Below are positions 51,779-63,950 of a stretch of 64,000 nt of DNA, piece after piece. Origin of the DNA: Sciurus carolinensis (taxonomy: Eukaryota > Chordata > Mammalia > Rodentia > Sciuridae); assembly GCF_902686445.1 (NCBI RefSeq), contig NC_062219.1, forward strand, positions 40,327,056-40,391,055. The letters run 5' to 3'. A program made the position numbers and the translations under genes. How positions within the stretch are numbered: position 1 is the stretch's first letter; each line of letters begins with the position of its first letter. The notes below the pieces were generated by a model. The model ran no database searches, had not been told where the DNA came from, and saw only the letters and a program-made list of their open reading frames with translations.

Positions 51779-54039
51779 CAAACATCACAGGGGTGAGAGA
51801 AAACAGGATCCACTGTTGTTATAATTAGCAATTATAATTCTATTATGCTATCTGTCATTTGTCTTTAACAGTTAGAATGACATTTTCAGGTATACTTCAA
51901 AGGAAGACTGTGTCAGTGTTGATCCACAGACAGCCACAATCCTTTCAGGGATGATTCTGTGGCGGCATCAAGCAGTATTCACAAGATGTCATCTGGCAGT
52001 CACAGGATAAATTACATTGTCAGGTGCACTGTCAAACACTTGAAGTCATCAACCAGCAAGTTAGGGAAGTCCATGCGAAGGGCATGCTGTTAGAATCTGC
52101 TCAAATGTCACTATGTAAGTTGGGAACAGAACAAGGGTATTTGATATAGAGAAAAAGGAACTCTCTAACGAAGACACCTGTGTTCTGTATGTAGACCTGC
52201 TAGTAGGCAGATAACAGTGGCCTGTATGAGTCATTTCCCTTCTCTTGGTATCTATTCATCATTTGCAAAGTGTAGAACTTCAAGTAGGGTCTTCTAGCCC
52301 CAGTAGTGTTGGATTATAAATCAAACGTGACTTTTTTGACACACCCAGTTGCCTAGGGCAAGAGGAAATTAGAACGATGGAAAACAAAATACAAAAGTGC
52401 TATTTTTCACTGTTATAAAAATCAGACTCTTGCTCCAAATTATGCTACTTTTATCTATGCTCCCACTTTATAATTAAAACCTACGTAAAAAAAATTCAGT
52501 CAGTGAGAAGAGGAAAACGACACCTTCCATGTAACCAAACAAAAACAGCAAACTGAGATAGGTCAGCCATCCAGAAATATCATTCATTATATATTGGAAA
52601 GTGAATCTGGATAGTCGGCAGGTTTCTCATCAGATCTCACAAAGCAGCCTATGGGCTTTTTTCTTCTTGCCTGCCCTCAGGTAGAATGATAATAAGCTTT
52701 CTATTCAGAGAAAACCATTGTAAAAGGTCTTGATGTTCCAGACCAAGATTCAGCAAAAATTTTCAGCCAAGTTCTAAAGAAAAATGATGCTTTTAAAATC
52801 CCTAAATTTCTAACATGACTATGCTTTAATGATATTTTTTGTCCGAAGGAAATATTAACTTTCCAAACAGTCTGTGTGCTTTTAAATTAAATACCTGTAG
52901 CTCAGTTTGAAGACTTCCTGAATGATCATTATTCCCACTGCTGTTCTTTAGTTGAGTAGCACATTTCCTCACCAGGCATTGAAGAGAAAATAAATTCATG
53001 ACCACTGTTTGCATAACACCTGTTTCCTAAGGCACACTGCGTACCAAGTAATGGCTGTGACAGTCACAGTCCAACCTGGTCAAATCTTCGTTTTCACTGC
53101 ATCATTTCAAGTGATTTAAAAAAGAAGAATCTTTATCCATTCTACCAAGCATGTGCCAAATTCATGATTGTCAGCAGCTTCCCCATAATGGAATGCAATA
53201 TTCTTACTGGTTAGTAGCCATGACTGTCATAGAACTTAAAAATAACCCTCATAAACCTTGAACTGTCTTAAAGGAAGCTGAAAAGCCCCCTTAACTAGTT
53301 CATATAGTCAACACTTGGCTTAAGTGAGACTTATTTGTGGCATTAGGCAGTATGGCACGTGTCAATGGAATTTATAAATGGGATCTAAAACTAAGTTGTT
53401 GTTCTGAGAGCACTTTTGCTAACCATTTATATAAAAACTCATTAAAACATACAACCTTCTTTTCCTTATTCTATAATAAACAGTAAATAGCAACATAAAA
53501 CAACAGCAAGAAAAATCTAAACCTTATAAATTCAGCATCATAACTGTGGGGACACAGCAGGGAAAAAGTACAGGGGATGAAGCACATCAGTCAAACAGTG
53601 GGAAATTTCTCAATAAATGCACCAATTATGGAAGAAATAGCAGTACCATCCTTAATTATAAAAAATACATAGATGATAATGTACTTTGCTAAGTTTGCAA
53701 GGCTAAAATAAAATTCTATCAACGTTTATCAGGTTCTTTTTATGAAAGAACTAATGGTTTCTTACTTATGAGATTATGCAGACATTGAATACGCTAATGT
53801 ATAATTCTTCACATATAACTTTTCTGCTTTTCTTCTCTTTTTTTATTGTTCCTATTGTCTATCATAAGTAGCTTTATCACAGGTTCTGCCGTTTAAAGCT
53901 AGGACTGAAGAATGGAAGATATTCTGAAAAATTCAGTGAGTCTAAAGAAAACAATTTACAGGAGTAATTCAGTCTTTCCTAAGATTTTCTTCCAATGGGA
54001 AGAATATTAACTATGTGGGAGATTTTTCGGTGTTAAAAA
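51779..54039. other. Repeat-free intron flanking the exon
   Basis: No transposon or simple repeat recognised over 2.2 kb, unusual for this window. It contains a perfect palindrome at 53055. Could hold splicing or transcription control sequence; not demonstrable here. Confidence 0.45.
53055..53069. promoter_or_regulatory. Palindrome CTGTGAC-A-GTCACAG
   Basis: 7-bp perfect arms around one base; a possible dimeric protein site. Function unknown. Confidence 0.4.
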
Positions 54040-54200
54040 TCCTACTCTGTGCTGGGCATTTATATGCTCTTCCTCAGCCACGTAAAAACTCAGGGAGGTA
54101 AACATGATTGTCCTATTTTTCAGATTAAGAAATCCACAATGTACTGTGGTTAAATGATTAGCTCAAGGATGAAAAATTGGTAAGCGGTAGAAGACTTCTA
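54040..54200 (-). mobile_element. MIR SINE
   Basis: Antisense MIR order: actctgtgctgggcatttat, ctcagggaggtaaacatgat, tcctatttttcagattaaga, ggttaaatgattagctcaag. Confidence 0.7.
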
Positions 54201-54569
54201 TGTTTGCCCTTTATGATATTTCCCTCCTTTTTCTACTTCACATCTGATCCAAAACAAGATTTCATAGGTTATGTTGGACACTATGCTTGTGACAAAATAT
54301 ATGCTATTTTATTACATTATTTATTTATTTTGGAATAGGGTAGACATCTTTGATCATGTTAGTTCAATATCTCATTATTTCATCTTTGATCAAGGCCAAG
54401 TTCATGTTTTTGTTTTATTTTATTGCATTTCATTTGTCCTTCAACTAATGGCCTCAGTGTTACTCTGGTTTTGCCTGTGGGACTCTCTAACATATTTACC
54501 TGATATGCTTCAAGACACCTGATATATAAATGTAGGTATATGGTCTTGAAAAAGTAAATTGCTGGTGTT
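54201..54569. other. Unassigned intron
   Basis: An 83-codon ORF at 54271 has no recognisable domain; nothing else seen. Confidence 0.35.
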
Positions 54570-55560
54570 TATGTCTCTGTTATTTTTATGTAAAAAGTCT
54601 TATACTATAAATCTTTATCACTATTATTTATGTCATTATCTATAAATTTTTTCTTTGTGCCTTCCACAGAGTAACCCATTATAACAGTATAATTTATTAC
54701 TTTCAATTCTTTGCTACCACAAAGAATTCTGTACCCTTCTATTACTACTCTTACAAAGATTTTATTCTTAACATAAGTAGGGTCTAATCTTTATCAATCA
54801 CTATTTCTACATTTATTGATATAATCACATCATTCTTTCCTTTTTGATCATGAAGTGACTAATTATATTGACAGTTTTGATCAATTTCCTTTTGTCACTA
54901 TTCTCTTATACCTGGTAAAAATCTGTACTTGGAACAGTAATACTGTTAGCACATTTTTATTTGTGCTAAATCTTACTTATAAAATTTAAGCAAAACAAAA
55001 TTTTCTTTGGGTTTTTTGCATCTATTAACGGACCTATAATTCAATTTGTATATCTCTCTGTCTTTAACACTATTGCATTAGTTGTACTGGCTTTGAACTA
55101 TGAATATGGCAATAATTTTATTTAAATACTTTAATAAACTCTGAAGAGGTCAACAATTCTCATTCTTTTTCCCCAAAAGCAACTTGTACTAACATGTAGT
55201 TTTTCAGTAGGATATTTTATATACATGTCAGGATATAGATGTATAATTATCATACATGCAGAAAAGCATTGATATCACTTTTATTTCGATAAATTAGATG
55301 GCAATGTAAATCTAACTTTCACCTTGTATTTCTCATTTAATGATGTGTCATTAGGATTTTCCACATTACTATATCCTGCATTCATAGATATACATCTTTA
55401 CATGCTGATTAAAGCATTCAATTTTAGTTTAAGCATTAAATATTAAATTCGTTTCTAAGTTTTGGCTATTAATAGCCATGAGTGGCCTTAAATAACCTTA
55501 TAGGAATATATCTACAGGTTGAATTTCCCAAAGCGAAAATGCTGGAACAATTCTGTCTTC
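54570..55560 (-). mobile_element. Ancient L1 ORF2, reverse
   Basis: Antisense blocks in order: gttttttgcatctattaacg followed by ggacctataattcaatttgt (cf. L1 'gcatctatattcatnagggatattggtctgtaatt'), and later agttttggctattaatagcc, ataggaatatatctacaggt, aagcgaaaatgctgg. Strongly diverged. Confidence 0.55.
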
Positions 55561-55595
55561 AAAAACCTAAATGTTATCACAGGTGTTATTAAGTC

Positions 55596-55597
<2 letters not shown>

Positions 55598-55645
<48 letters not shown>

Positions 55646-55706
55646 TACACACACATATACACACACATATATGTATATATCTTAATGTATATTATATATA
55701 TATATA
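55598..55706. repeat. (TA)n-(CA)n compound simple repeat
   Basis: About 19 TA units, then mixed CA/TA, then TA again. ORFs across it (Tyr-Ile repeats) are artefacts. Confidence 0.96.
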
Positions 55707-55889
55707 TGAATAAACTGGAAAACATAAAAATTACCCTTTATTTTGCACTATAATAAATGTGAATTTTAATAGTGATTTTTAATATAGTAGAAAAAGCTTG
55801 AGCTGAAAAAAAATTTGAAAAGCTTTATTAAAAGTACTCTTAGTTTCAGTGACAATAATTGCTTATCAGAAGTAAGTGTGCAATGTTGC

Positions 55890-55995
55890 CTAAATAAATA
55901 AATTTGTTGATTTTCAAGCATGAAGAGACATTATACTCCTCAATTTACTTGTGAAAAAACAAGGCCCAACTAAGTAAATAATTTGTTAAACTAAG
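55890..55995 (-). mobile_element. Possible MIR relic
   Basis: Weak antisense MIR order: caatttacttgtgaaaaaac, aaggcccaactaagtaaata, atttgttaaactaag. Confidence 0.3.
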
Positions 55996-56394
55996 TTTGT
56001 CCTCTTAGGAGAGTATTTAGTGTAAAACAAGTTTGCTTCAAATATTTGCACAGTAAATGAGAAACCTTTGCATTGCCTAGGTTTATACTGTCATTCAACT
56101 TCAATATCTGTATATTAGTATCTTTTTTTAAAGGCCAAAATGTTTACAGGTAATTTTTTTCTACTGATAGGACCCTGAATTCATCTTTTTGACACATCAG
56201 GATTTGCTAATAACTAAAATCTGTACATTACTTTTCCTCTCAAATTTTACTATAATTTTATGTTCTTAAATTTTAACATGATTAAGACAAATAATATGAA
56301 ATAACACTTTAAACATAGCTTTTGTGAGAAAACAAGTAGGCTTCTGATTCTCAAGTGATAGAATGTAATTTCCTTGCTTTAAAAAAATATATGC

Positions 56395-56592
56395 TATTCT
56401 TTTATTGAGTGAGCTCAATGCAATGAACTTTCCTCTTAGTACTGCTTTCATAGTGTCCCAGAGATTTTGATATGTTGTATAAATGTTCTAATTTACCTGT
56501 AAGAATTTTTCTATCTCCTCCCTGATATCTTCTGCTATTCATGCATCATTAAATAGTATATTATTTAGTCTCCAGGTGTTGGAGTAGTTCCT
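56395..56592 (-). mobile_element. Inverted 5' segment of the large L1
   Basis: On the minus strand this reads L1 ORF2 just downstream of the endonuclease domain, ending MKAVLRGKFIALSSLNKRI. The forward segment that follows begins with the very next part of ORF2, so the two were one L1 whose 5' end was inverted at insertion. Confidence 0.9.
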
Positions 56593-59500
56593 AAAAGTCA
56601 ACAAATAAATGGCCTAACATTATATCTCAAAGACCTAGAAAAAGAACATATCAACACTAAAAGTAGGAAATAATTAAAATCAGAGCTGAAATCAAAGAAA
56701 TTTAAACAAAATAAACAATTGAAAAAATTGACAAAATAAAAAGTTGATTCTTTGAAAAAATAAACAAAATTGACAAGCCTTTAGCCACATTAAGGAAGAG
56801 AAGAGAGAAAACTTAAATTATGAAAATTTGTGATGAAAAAGGAAATATCACAATGGACACTATTGAAATACAAAACATAATTAGAAACCATTTTGAAAAT
56901 ATATACTCCAACAAAATAGAAAATCTTGAATGCATGAACAAATTTCCTGACACATATGATCAACCCAAACTGAATCAGGAGGACATACACAATTTAAACA
57001 GATCAATTTCAAGCAATGAAATAGAAGATACCATCAAAAGCCTACCAACCAAGAAAAGCCCCAATTCTCAGCTGAGTTCTACAAGACCATCAAAGAAGAA
57101 CTAATATCAATACTCCTTAAAATATTCCATGGAATAGAAAAGGAGGAAACCCTTCCAAATCATTCTTTGAAGCTAGTATCACCCTGATACCAAAATCAGA
57201 CAAAGACACATCAAGGAAAGAAAACTTCAGACCAATATCTCTGATGAATATATATGCAAAAATCCTTAACAAAATTCTGGCAAATCACATACAAAAAACA
57301 TATTAAAAAGATAGTGCACCATGATCAAGTGGGTTTCATCCCATGGATGCAAGATTGGTTCAACATTCAGAAATCAATAAATGCAATTCACCACATCAGT
57401 AGACTAAAAGTTAAGAATCATATGATCATTTCAATAGATGCAGAAAAAGTATTTGATAAAATGCAATACCCCTTCATTTTCAAAACACTAGAAAAAATAG
57501 GGATAATAGGACCATACCTCAAAATTATAAAGGTTATCTGTGCTAAGCCCAAGGCTAATATCATTCCAGTGGAGAAAAATTTAAAGCATTCCCTTTAAAA
57601 ACTGGAACAAGACAGGGATGCCCTCTTTCACCACTTCTATCCAACATTGTCCTTGAATGTCTAGTCAATTAGACAGACCAAAGAAATTAAAGGGGTATGA
57701 ATAGGAAAAGAAGACTTAAATTATCCCTATTTGCCAATGGCATGATTCTATATTTAGAGAATCCAAAGAATTCCACAAGAAAGCTTCTAGAACTAATAAA
57801 TGAATTCAGAAAAGTAGCAGGAAATAAATCAACACTCATAAATCCAGTGCATTTCTATTCATAATTGACGATTCCTCTGAAAAAGAAATTAAGAAAACTA
57901 CCCCATTCACAATAGCATAAAAAAATTTTTTAAAAAATTGGGAATCAATCTAACAAAGAGGTGAAAGACCTCTATAATGAAAACTACAGAACAATAAAGA
58001 AAGAAATTGAAGAAGATCTTAGAAGATGGAAAGATCTCTCATGCTCTTGGGCAGGCAGAATTACCATTTTCAAAATGGCCATACTACCAAAAGTGCTATA
58101 TGGATTCAATGCAATTCCAATTAAAATCTCGATGATGTACCTCACAGAAATAGAAAAAGCAATAACAAAATTTATTTTAAAAAATAAAAGACCCAGAATA
58201 GTCCAAGCAATCCTTAGGAGTAAGAATAAGCAGGAGGATTTCTTTTTTTCTTTTTTTTTTTTTTTTAGAAACAAAATAATGTACCCTATTTCTGTATAAT
58301 GAATCAAAATGCAGTCTGTAAAAAATTTAAAAAATTAAAAAATAAAAAGATTAAAAATTAAAAAAAAAAAAGAAGAAGCAGGAGATACACAATACGAGAC
58401 CTTAAACTATATTACAGAGTAATAGTAACAAAAGCAGCAGGGTACTGGCACCAAAATATTCAGGTAGACCAATGTATAGACTAGAAGACACAGAGACAAA
58501 TCCACATAAAAACAGTTATCTCATACTAGACAAAGTTGTCAAAACCATACAATGGAGAAAAGATAACTTCTTCAACAAATGGTAATGGGAAAACTGGAAA
58601 TGCATATGCAGCAAAATGAAAATAAACCTCTATCTCTCACATTTCACAAAACTCAACTCAAAATGGATCAAGGACCTAGGAATTAGACAAGAGACCCTAT
58701 ACCAAATAGAAGAAAAAGTAGGCCCAAATTTTCATCATGACGGCTTAGGACCAGACATTCTTAATAAGACTTCCAAAACTCAAGAAATAAAAGCAAGAAT
58801 CAATAAATGGGATAAGTTCAAACTAAAAAGATTTTTTTCTCAGTAAAAGAAAGAATCAACAACATGAAGAGAGAGCTACAGAGTGGGAGAAAATCTTTAT
58901 CACACACACTTCAGATAGAGCACTAATATCCAGAATTTATAAAGAACTCTTAAAACCTTAACACCAAAAATACAAATAAGCCAATTAATAAATGGGCTAA
59001 GGAACTAAGCAGATACTTCACAGAAGATTTATAAGCAATCAACAGATACATGAAAAAATGTTCAACATCTTTAGTAATAGAGAAATGCAAATCAAAACTA
59101 CCCTAAGATTTCATCTCACCCCAATTAGAATGTCTATTATCAAGAATACAAGGAACAATAAGTGTTGGCAAGGATGTGGGGAAAAGGTACACTCATACAT
59201 TGCTGGTAGGACTGCAAATTGGTGCAGTCACTATGGAAAGCAGTATTCCTTAGAAAGGAATTCCTTAGAAAACTTGGGAGATTCCTTTGAAAACTTGGAA
59301 CAGAATCACCATTTAACCCAGTTATCCCACTCCTTGGCCTATATTCAAAGGACTTAAAATCAGCATTCTACAGTGATGTAGCCACATCAATATTTAGAGC
59401 AGTTCAATTCACAATAGCTAGATTGTGGAACCAACCTAGATGCCCTTCAATAGATGAATGGATAAAGAAACTTTGGTATATATACACAATGGAACATTAC

Positions 59501-59872
59501 TCAACCATAAAGAAGAATAAAATTATGGCATTTGTAGGCAAATGGAGGATATCATGCTAGTTGAGATAAGCCAAACCCAAAAAACCAAAGGTCAAATGTT
59601 TTTTCTGCTAAATGGATGTTGATACAAAATGGAAGGTTCGGGGGGTAAGGAAAGAACGGAGGAACTTTGGATTGTGCACAGGGAAATGAGGAGAGTGGAG
59701 GCAACGAGGGGTAAGAAAGATGGTGGAATGAGACTGACTTAGAGGAATGATGTGTCTACATCGTGTACAACCAGAGAAATGAAAAGTTGTACTCCATTTG
59801 TGAACAATGATTCAAAATGCATTCTGCTGTCATGTCTCACTAAATAGAACAAACAATAAAAATAATATTTTA
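56593..59872 (+). mobile_element. Large L1, ORF2 (RT to C-terminus) and 3' UTR, broken
   Basis: The forward part of a 5'-inverted L1 relic, about 3.3 kb. Recognisable in order: RLNQEDIH-like linker with NLNRSISSNEIEDTIKSLPT, the RT fingers ([20 protein letters not shown]), RT motif A (IDAEKVFDK), the active-site box read as LFANGMIL instead of FADDM, thumb/connection, and the C-terminal Cys motif CWQGCGEK. Frames are split over at least five pieces by stops and indels. The aspartate pair of the RT site is lost and the endonuclease is absent, so it cannot move. The 3' end tgattcaaaatgcattctgc differs from the youngest type. A second L1 tail is nested at 58237. Confidence 0.92.
58237..58370 (+). 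mobile_element. Short L1 3' UTR inserted in the large L1, with left poly-T
   Basis: It begins with a T-rich run (gatttctttttttc plus about 16 T), then the young-type 3' UTR end (gtataatgaatcaaaatgca) and an A-rich tail. Flanks agaataagcaggag (58223-58236) and agaagaagcaggag (58371-58384) are a 13-of-14 target-site duplication of L1 ORF2 sequence. Confidence 0.88.
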
Positions 59873-59883
59873 TATTCTTTTAT

Positions 59884-61659
59884 AATAATAATAATGAAAT
59901 GAAGTTTTTTGTGTTAAATTATAAATTGAAATTAAACTTATCTATGGGCACCCCAGTTCTCCTGTCTGAACCTATTCACCTTCCAAGTATCCCTAGTCCC
60001 TTTCTGGAATCTGAGCTTTCAGATGATGTTTTCAGCTGAGACAGACAAGACAGACTCAGATTCCAGTGCCAGGCAAGTAGAGAGCTCCATCCAAGGTCCA
60101 CTGAAATCACTAACTGGTTTCAGGGAAATAACAAAACTTGTCCAAAGTTGATGAATTATAAACTGTAGAATTCCAGGAATCAAATGATTTTCATTTTAGT
60201 TGTTTGCAAGGGAAGATAATTAAGAAATAAAATTAGCCTTGTTAGAGCACAGAAAATACAAAATACTAGAGAAATCCAAGATGGAAACTGAAAAGGGAAT
60301 AATAGTTACCAGGATGTGACTGAAATTCTTACTTTATTCATAGATACCATGAAAACTTAGATAAGTATCCTGCTTGACCTACAGAATGGCCATCTGTTTA
60401 TCAGAATTGTGTCAATAGAAATGGATATTAGTCATTCTTTCCTATGTCCCAGTCAAGTATGGTCAACTTCTTGTACTCAGTTGTATTCGCTCATTATTTC
60501 CTGCCTGAAAGAGGCCTTCAAAAATCCCTGCATGAGATATGTAGGCAGTTCTCTTACTGTTACCTTGATCAAAATAGAAGTTTGCTCTCAGCTGCTATAC
60601 CTGCCCTGGGATTCTTTTCCCGTGGATTCAAGTTTCTCCCATGCTTAACTCCCTAGTATTACATTTCTGTTTCCTTGACTGCTCACTTCAATAAAGATGC
60701 TAGTTCTGTTTGACAATGATCTCTGGGTTTATTCTGCCTCTTTTTTCCAGCCCTTGCCAGGATAATTTTCATTGTTTTTGTGACCTAACCTCATCTATAG
60801 TCTCCTATAAATTTAGTCCTCAGAATACTGTGGACTTGTCTGCTCCAGAGTAAAATAAAAGATATCCCATGTTAATTTCTTATATTTTTAAGTCAATTCA
60901 CAATAAAGCTGAAAAACTCTTATAGAGGCATTCTGAGTCTTTACAATACTGCTGACATTCTGAGGTCTTTACAATATGGCCTAAAATGTCACAGTATCAT
61001 ACAGCAAAATATTATACAACTGATAATTTTCCCTCCTTAATATTTTCTGTATTGCTCACAGTGTGCAACATAAATGAGAACATGTATGGGAGTTTTTAGA
61101 CATTATATGCAAGAGAGATACTAGAGACAAATTTCTTTGATCTAAGAAACCTGATTCACATACAAAAGGAAGAGGATTAAACTTGAAATAAAGTCTGCAA
61201 TAATTATACATGTAAATAATAGGAAAAGATAATGGACAAACCATAGAACTTTACTTAGAGAAGAGTTTTAGTTACATGGAGTTAAATGGAGTTAGTTGAA
61301 TGTGTGCTGAAACACGTGTGTATTTATTTACAGAGTGTACTGAGGGGAGCAAGAAATTATAAGGTATTTGGCAAAAATGGGTCTCAAACTACAATTCATC
61401 CCAATTAGATAGAATCGAGGATTTTCTGTATCCTTCTACATAACTGCTATCTTTAAAAATAAATACATACATACATACAAACCAAGATTATGATCAAAGG
61501 CAGCAGCAGCACCAGCACTAGCACCACCACCACCAAAAAGAGATCTGGCTCTGATATAATAAAAGTCAATATATAAGGAAATAGAGGGGTGGGAGGGGCG
61601 GGGAGAAAGGAAAATAATAGAATGAAAAGGAAAAAGCCAATTTATGAAAGAGGTTCAGA
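59884..61659. other. Intron with a possible LTR-like piece and a G4 motif
   Basis: 60410-60760 has an LTR-like look (cacttcaataaagatgctag, then a T-rich part) but no defined ends; low confidence. Includes short CAT/CAC-type repeats at 61460-61540 and the G-rich motif at 61586. Confidence 0.35.
61586..61603 (+). other. Tight G-quadruplex-type motif
   Basis: ggggtgggaggggcgggg: four G runs with 1-nt loops, the form known to favour stable parallel quadruplexes. It lies on the strand opposite to the NKAIN2 transcript, in intron 1. Confidence 0.8.
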
Positions 61660-61840
61660 TCTCAAATTCTAGGATTAGAAAATCACATTGGAATTCTTAC
61701 TCTGTGATCTCAGGTCTTACTCTAGTCTACATGAATCTTAGTTTCTTCATCTACAAAATGATGTATTGTAACACCTAGCTCCTGCTGTTTTAGTGAAGAG
61801 TAATAAGGTGAACAGAGTGTGTATTAAAATGTCTGGATTG
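61660..61840 (+). mobile_element. MIR SINE
   Basis: Sense MIR order: actctgtgatctcaggtctt, gaatcttagtttcttcatct, acaaaatgatgtattgtaac, gctgttttagtgaagagtaa. Confidence 0.65.
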
Positions 61841-62039
61841 TATCTTAAGATGGCTGCTATTGTTGATGCATATTTCAACACACACCAATTTCGATATGAT
61901 GATTTGGGTTCAAATGTTATTCTAGTTTTATAATCTTGTCAGCACATGTTAGTTGGAAATGATCATTTATCTTATTCTAATGGTTGCAAATACAAACTAT
62001 GTCATGGCAGATATCCCTGACAAATCTTAATTATTTGGT

Positions 62040-62860
62040 GGGATACACACCACATACACACACATGCTATATATGCATTATTAATGCATTATAGTTATAC
62101 ATAATAGTGGTGTTCATTTTGACATAAGCATACATGCATGGAATATAATTTATTCCATTTCAGTCCCAAGTACTTCCTTTCTCTCTCCCTTCTTTCCTAT
62201 TCTTTCTCACCTTACTCTGCTCCACTGCTCTTACTTTCATTTATTTGCTTTGTGATTAGTGTTTTATAGATATCCATAAAGATTGAGTTCAATGTGGTAT
62301 ATTCATATATATACATACATATATATGTGTGTGTGTGTATATGTATGCATATAGGTTTGTATATATATATGTAGATAATTTGGCAGTTCCTCCCTTTTCC
62401 TCTTTCTATTCCCCCTGTCTCAATTTTCTTCCTTTACTCCACTGATCTCCCTTTTATTTTCATGGGATTTTCCACCCTGATTTTGGTCTAGCTAGTACAC
62501 ATCAAAGAAAACATTTGATCCTTGACTTTCTAAGTCTGGCTTAGCATGATATTCTTCAGTTCCATCCAGTTTATCAGTAGATGCCCTAATTTCATTCTTC
62601 TTTATGGCTGAGTAGAACTTCATTGTGTATATAGACCACATTATCTTTATCTATTCATCTGTTGACAGGTACCTGGGCTGGTTCCATAACTTGGCTACTG
62701 TCAATTATGCTTCTTCAAATACTGATGTGTTTATAGTGTGCTGATTTTAGTTCTTGCAGATAAATACCAAGGAGTCTGATACCTGAGTCATATGCTGGTT
62801 CTATTCCTAGTGTTCAGGGAAATCTCCACACTGCTTTTCAAAGTGATTGTGTACTAATTT
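62040..62860 (-). mobile_element. L1 3' end, reverse, intermediate-age type
   Basis: Antisense 3' UTR (catacatgcatggaatataa), pyrimidine-rich tracts, tgatattcttcagttccatc, cattcttctttatggctgag, ctattcatctgttgacaggt, and cacactgcttttcaaagtga. A TA/TG simple repeat (62305-62372) interrupts the UTR. Confidence 0.8.
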
Positions 62861-63734
62861 GCATGGAGGGGGAACTTGTTTGTTGAATGTGTACTTGTCT
62901 GATTTAACACATTATGTATGAAGTCTACTGTAGTACCATGGCAAAAGAACAGGCATCAACCATCCCTGTTTCCTGTTTCCATCTTTTCTCTATATACCAA
63001 ATGTGATAAAAATCTACATTTATTTTTTCAAAGTCTGCCATCAAATAGTTAAGCACAATGAAGATTTTCAGGAAAACACTAGTGATTTTTTGCATAAATT
63101 CAAAGGAATCAAATATTTAAGTTTATTACATAAATGCATTTTCTTAAAACTTTATTGTTGTTACATTGTACCTGGTGTTTGGATTGATATAGTCACATTT
63201 TTCTGACATTGAATTAATAGGTCTATTTAAAGATACAATATGTCAAATAGTTAATTTTAGACTTTTCCCCACTTTTTTGCTACTAATTTCATTTTTATGT
63301 AATTCTAAATATGTCACTAATATCCTAGCTGTTTTGATAACAAAATCATTTATTATTTCTCACAGCTGTTCATTCTGCATAGCAATTTATAACAATTTCA
63401 TAGTCAACACTCATGCTATAAAAAGACAAGCTGATGACTAGCATATTATACTAGTTTAAAAAAATAGAAAAGTCTTCTAAAAAGTAACACAATAAGTTTA
63501 CACAAGGGCATTGTTCGCTGTTGAACTTACCAAGTAATGAAACTTCTTCACCCTTGATCTGCATGTTCACAGGCCAGATTTTATAAATACATGTGTGTAT
63601 ACAATCAGTGAATGTTACTTGACTTTTAGAAGTGTTTTTTAAAATGTTTATATTTTTTCTCTTAGTAACTCTTTATCCCATAATACAAATCTGTGCCCTC
63701 TTACTGAATAAAGAGTGTGTCTGGGAACTGATAT
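62861..63734. other. AT-rich intron, no gene seen
   Basis: A 67-codon ORF (63003-63206) shows no domain. Confidence 0.4.
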
Positions 63735-63950
63735 GACAATTATTAAAATTTGTTGAGTACTTATGAGACATAAGTATTTTACTATGCTAAGTTAATTCTT
63801 ATTTTTAAATAAAGTATTATACAAGGGTTATTTACCATTGTATTTATTTTTACCAATGAGTTAAATTGATGTTCACCGAGACTAATGTGCATGAGATCAT
63901 GATTGCAGAACTGAGATCAAACCCTGGGCATTCTTATTTTCAGCCATAAT
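63735..63950 (-). mobile_element. MIR SINE, diverged
   Basis: Antisense MIR order: tgttgagtacttatgagaca, tatttatttttaccaatgag, gattgcagaactgagatcaa, accctgggcattcttatttt. Confidence 0.5.

Noticed and set aside
52826..53014. A second NKAIN2 exon on the minus strand (62-codon ORF)
   Set aside because: No similarity to any part of the NKAIN family and no convincing splice pair.
55519..55753. Tyr-Ile-repeat ORFs
   Set aside because: Translations of the TA/CA simple repeat.
56820..59357. Several L1 ORF2-like ORFs as an active element
   Set aside because: No ORF1 or endonuclease, 5' inversion, frameshifts, nested insert, and the RT active-site aspartates are lost.
60410..60760. A full LTR
   Set aside because: An AATAAAG signal and LTR-like composition are present, but no TG...CA ends, duplication or paralogue in the window.
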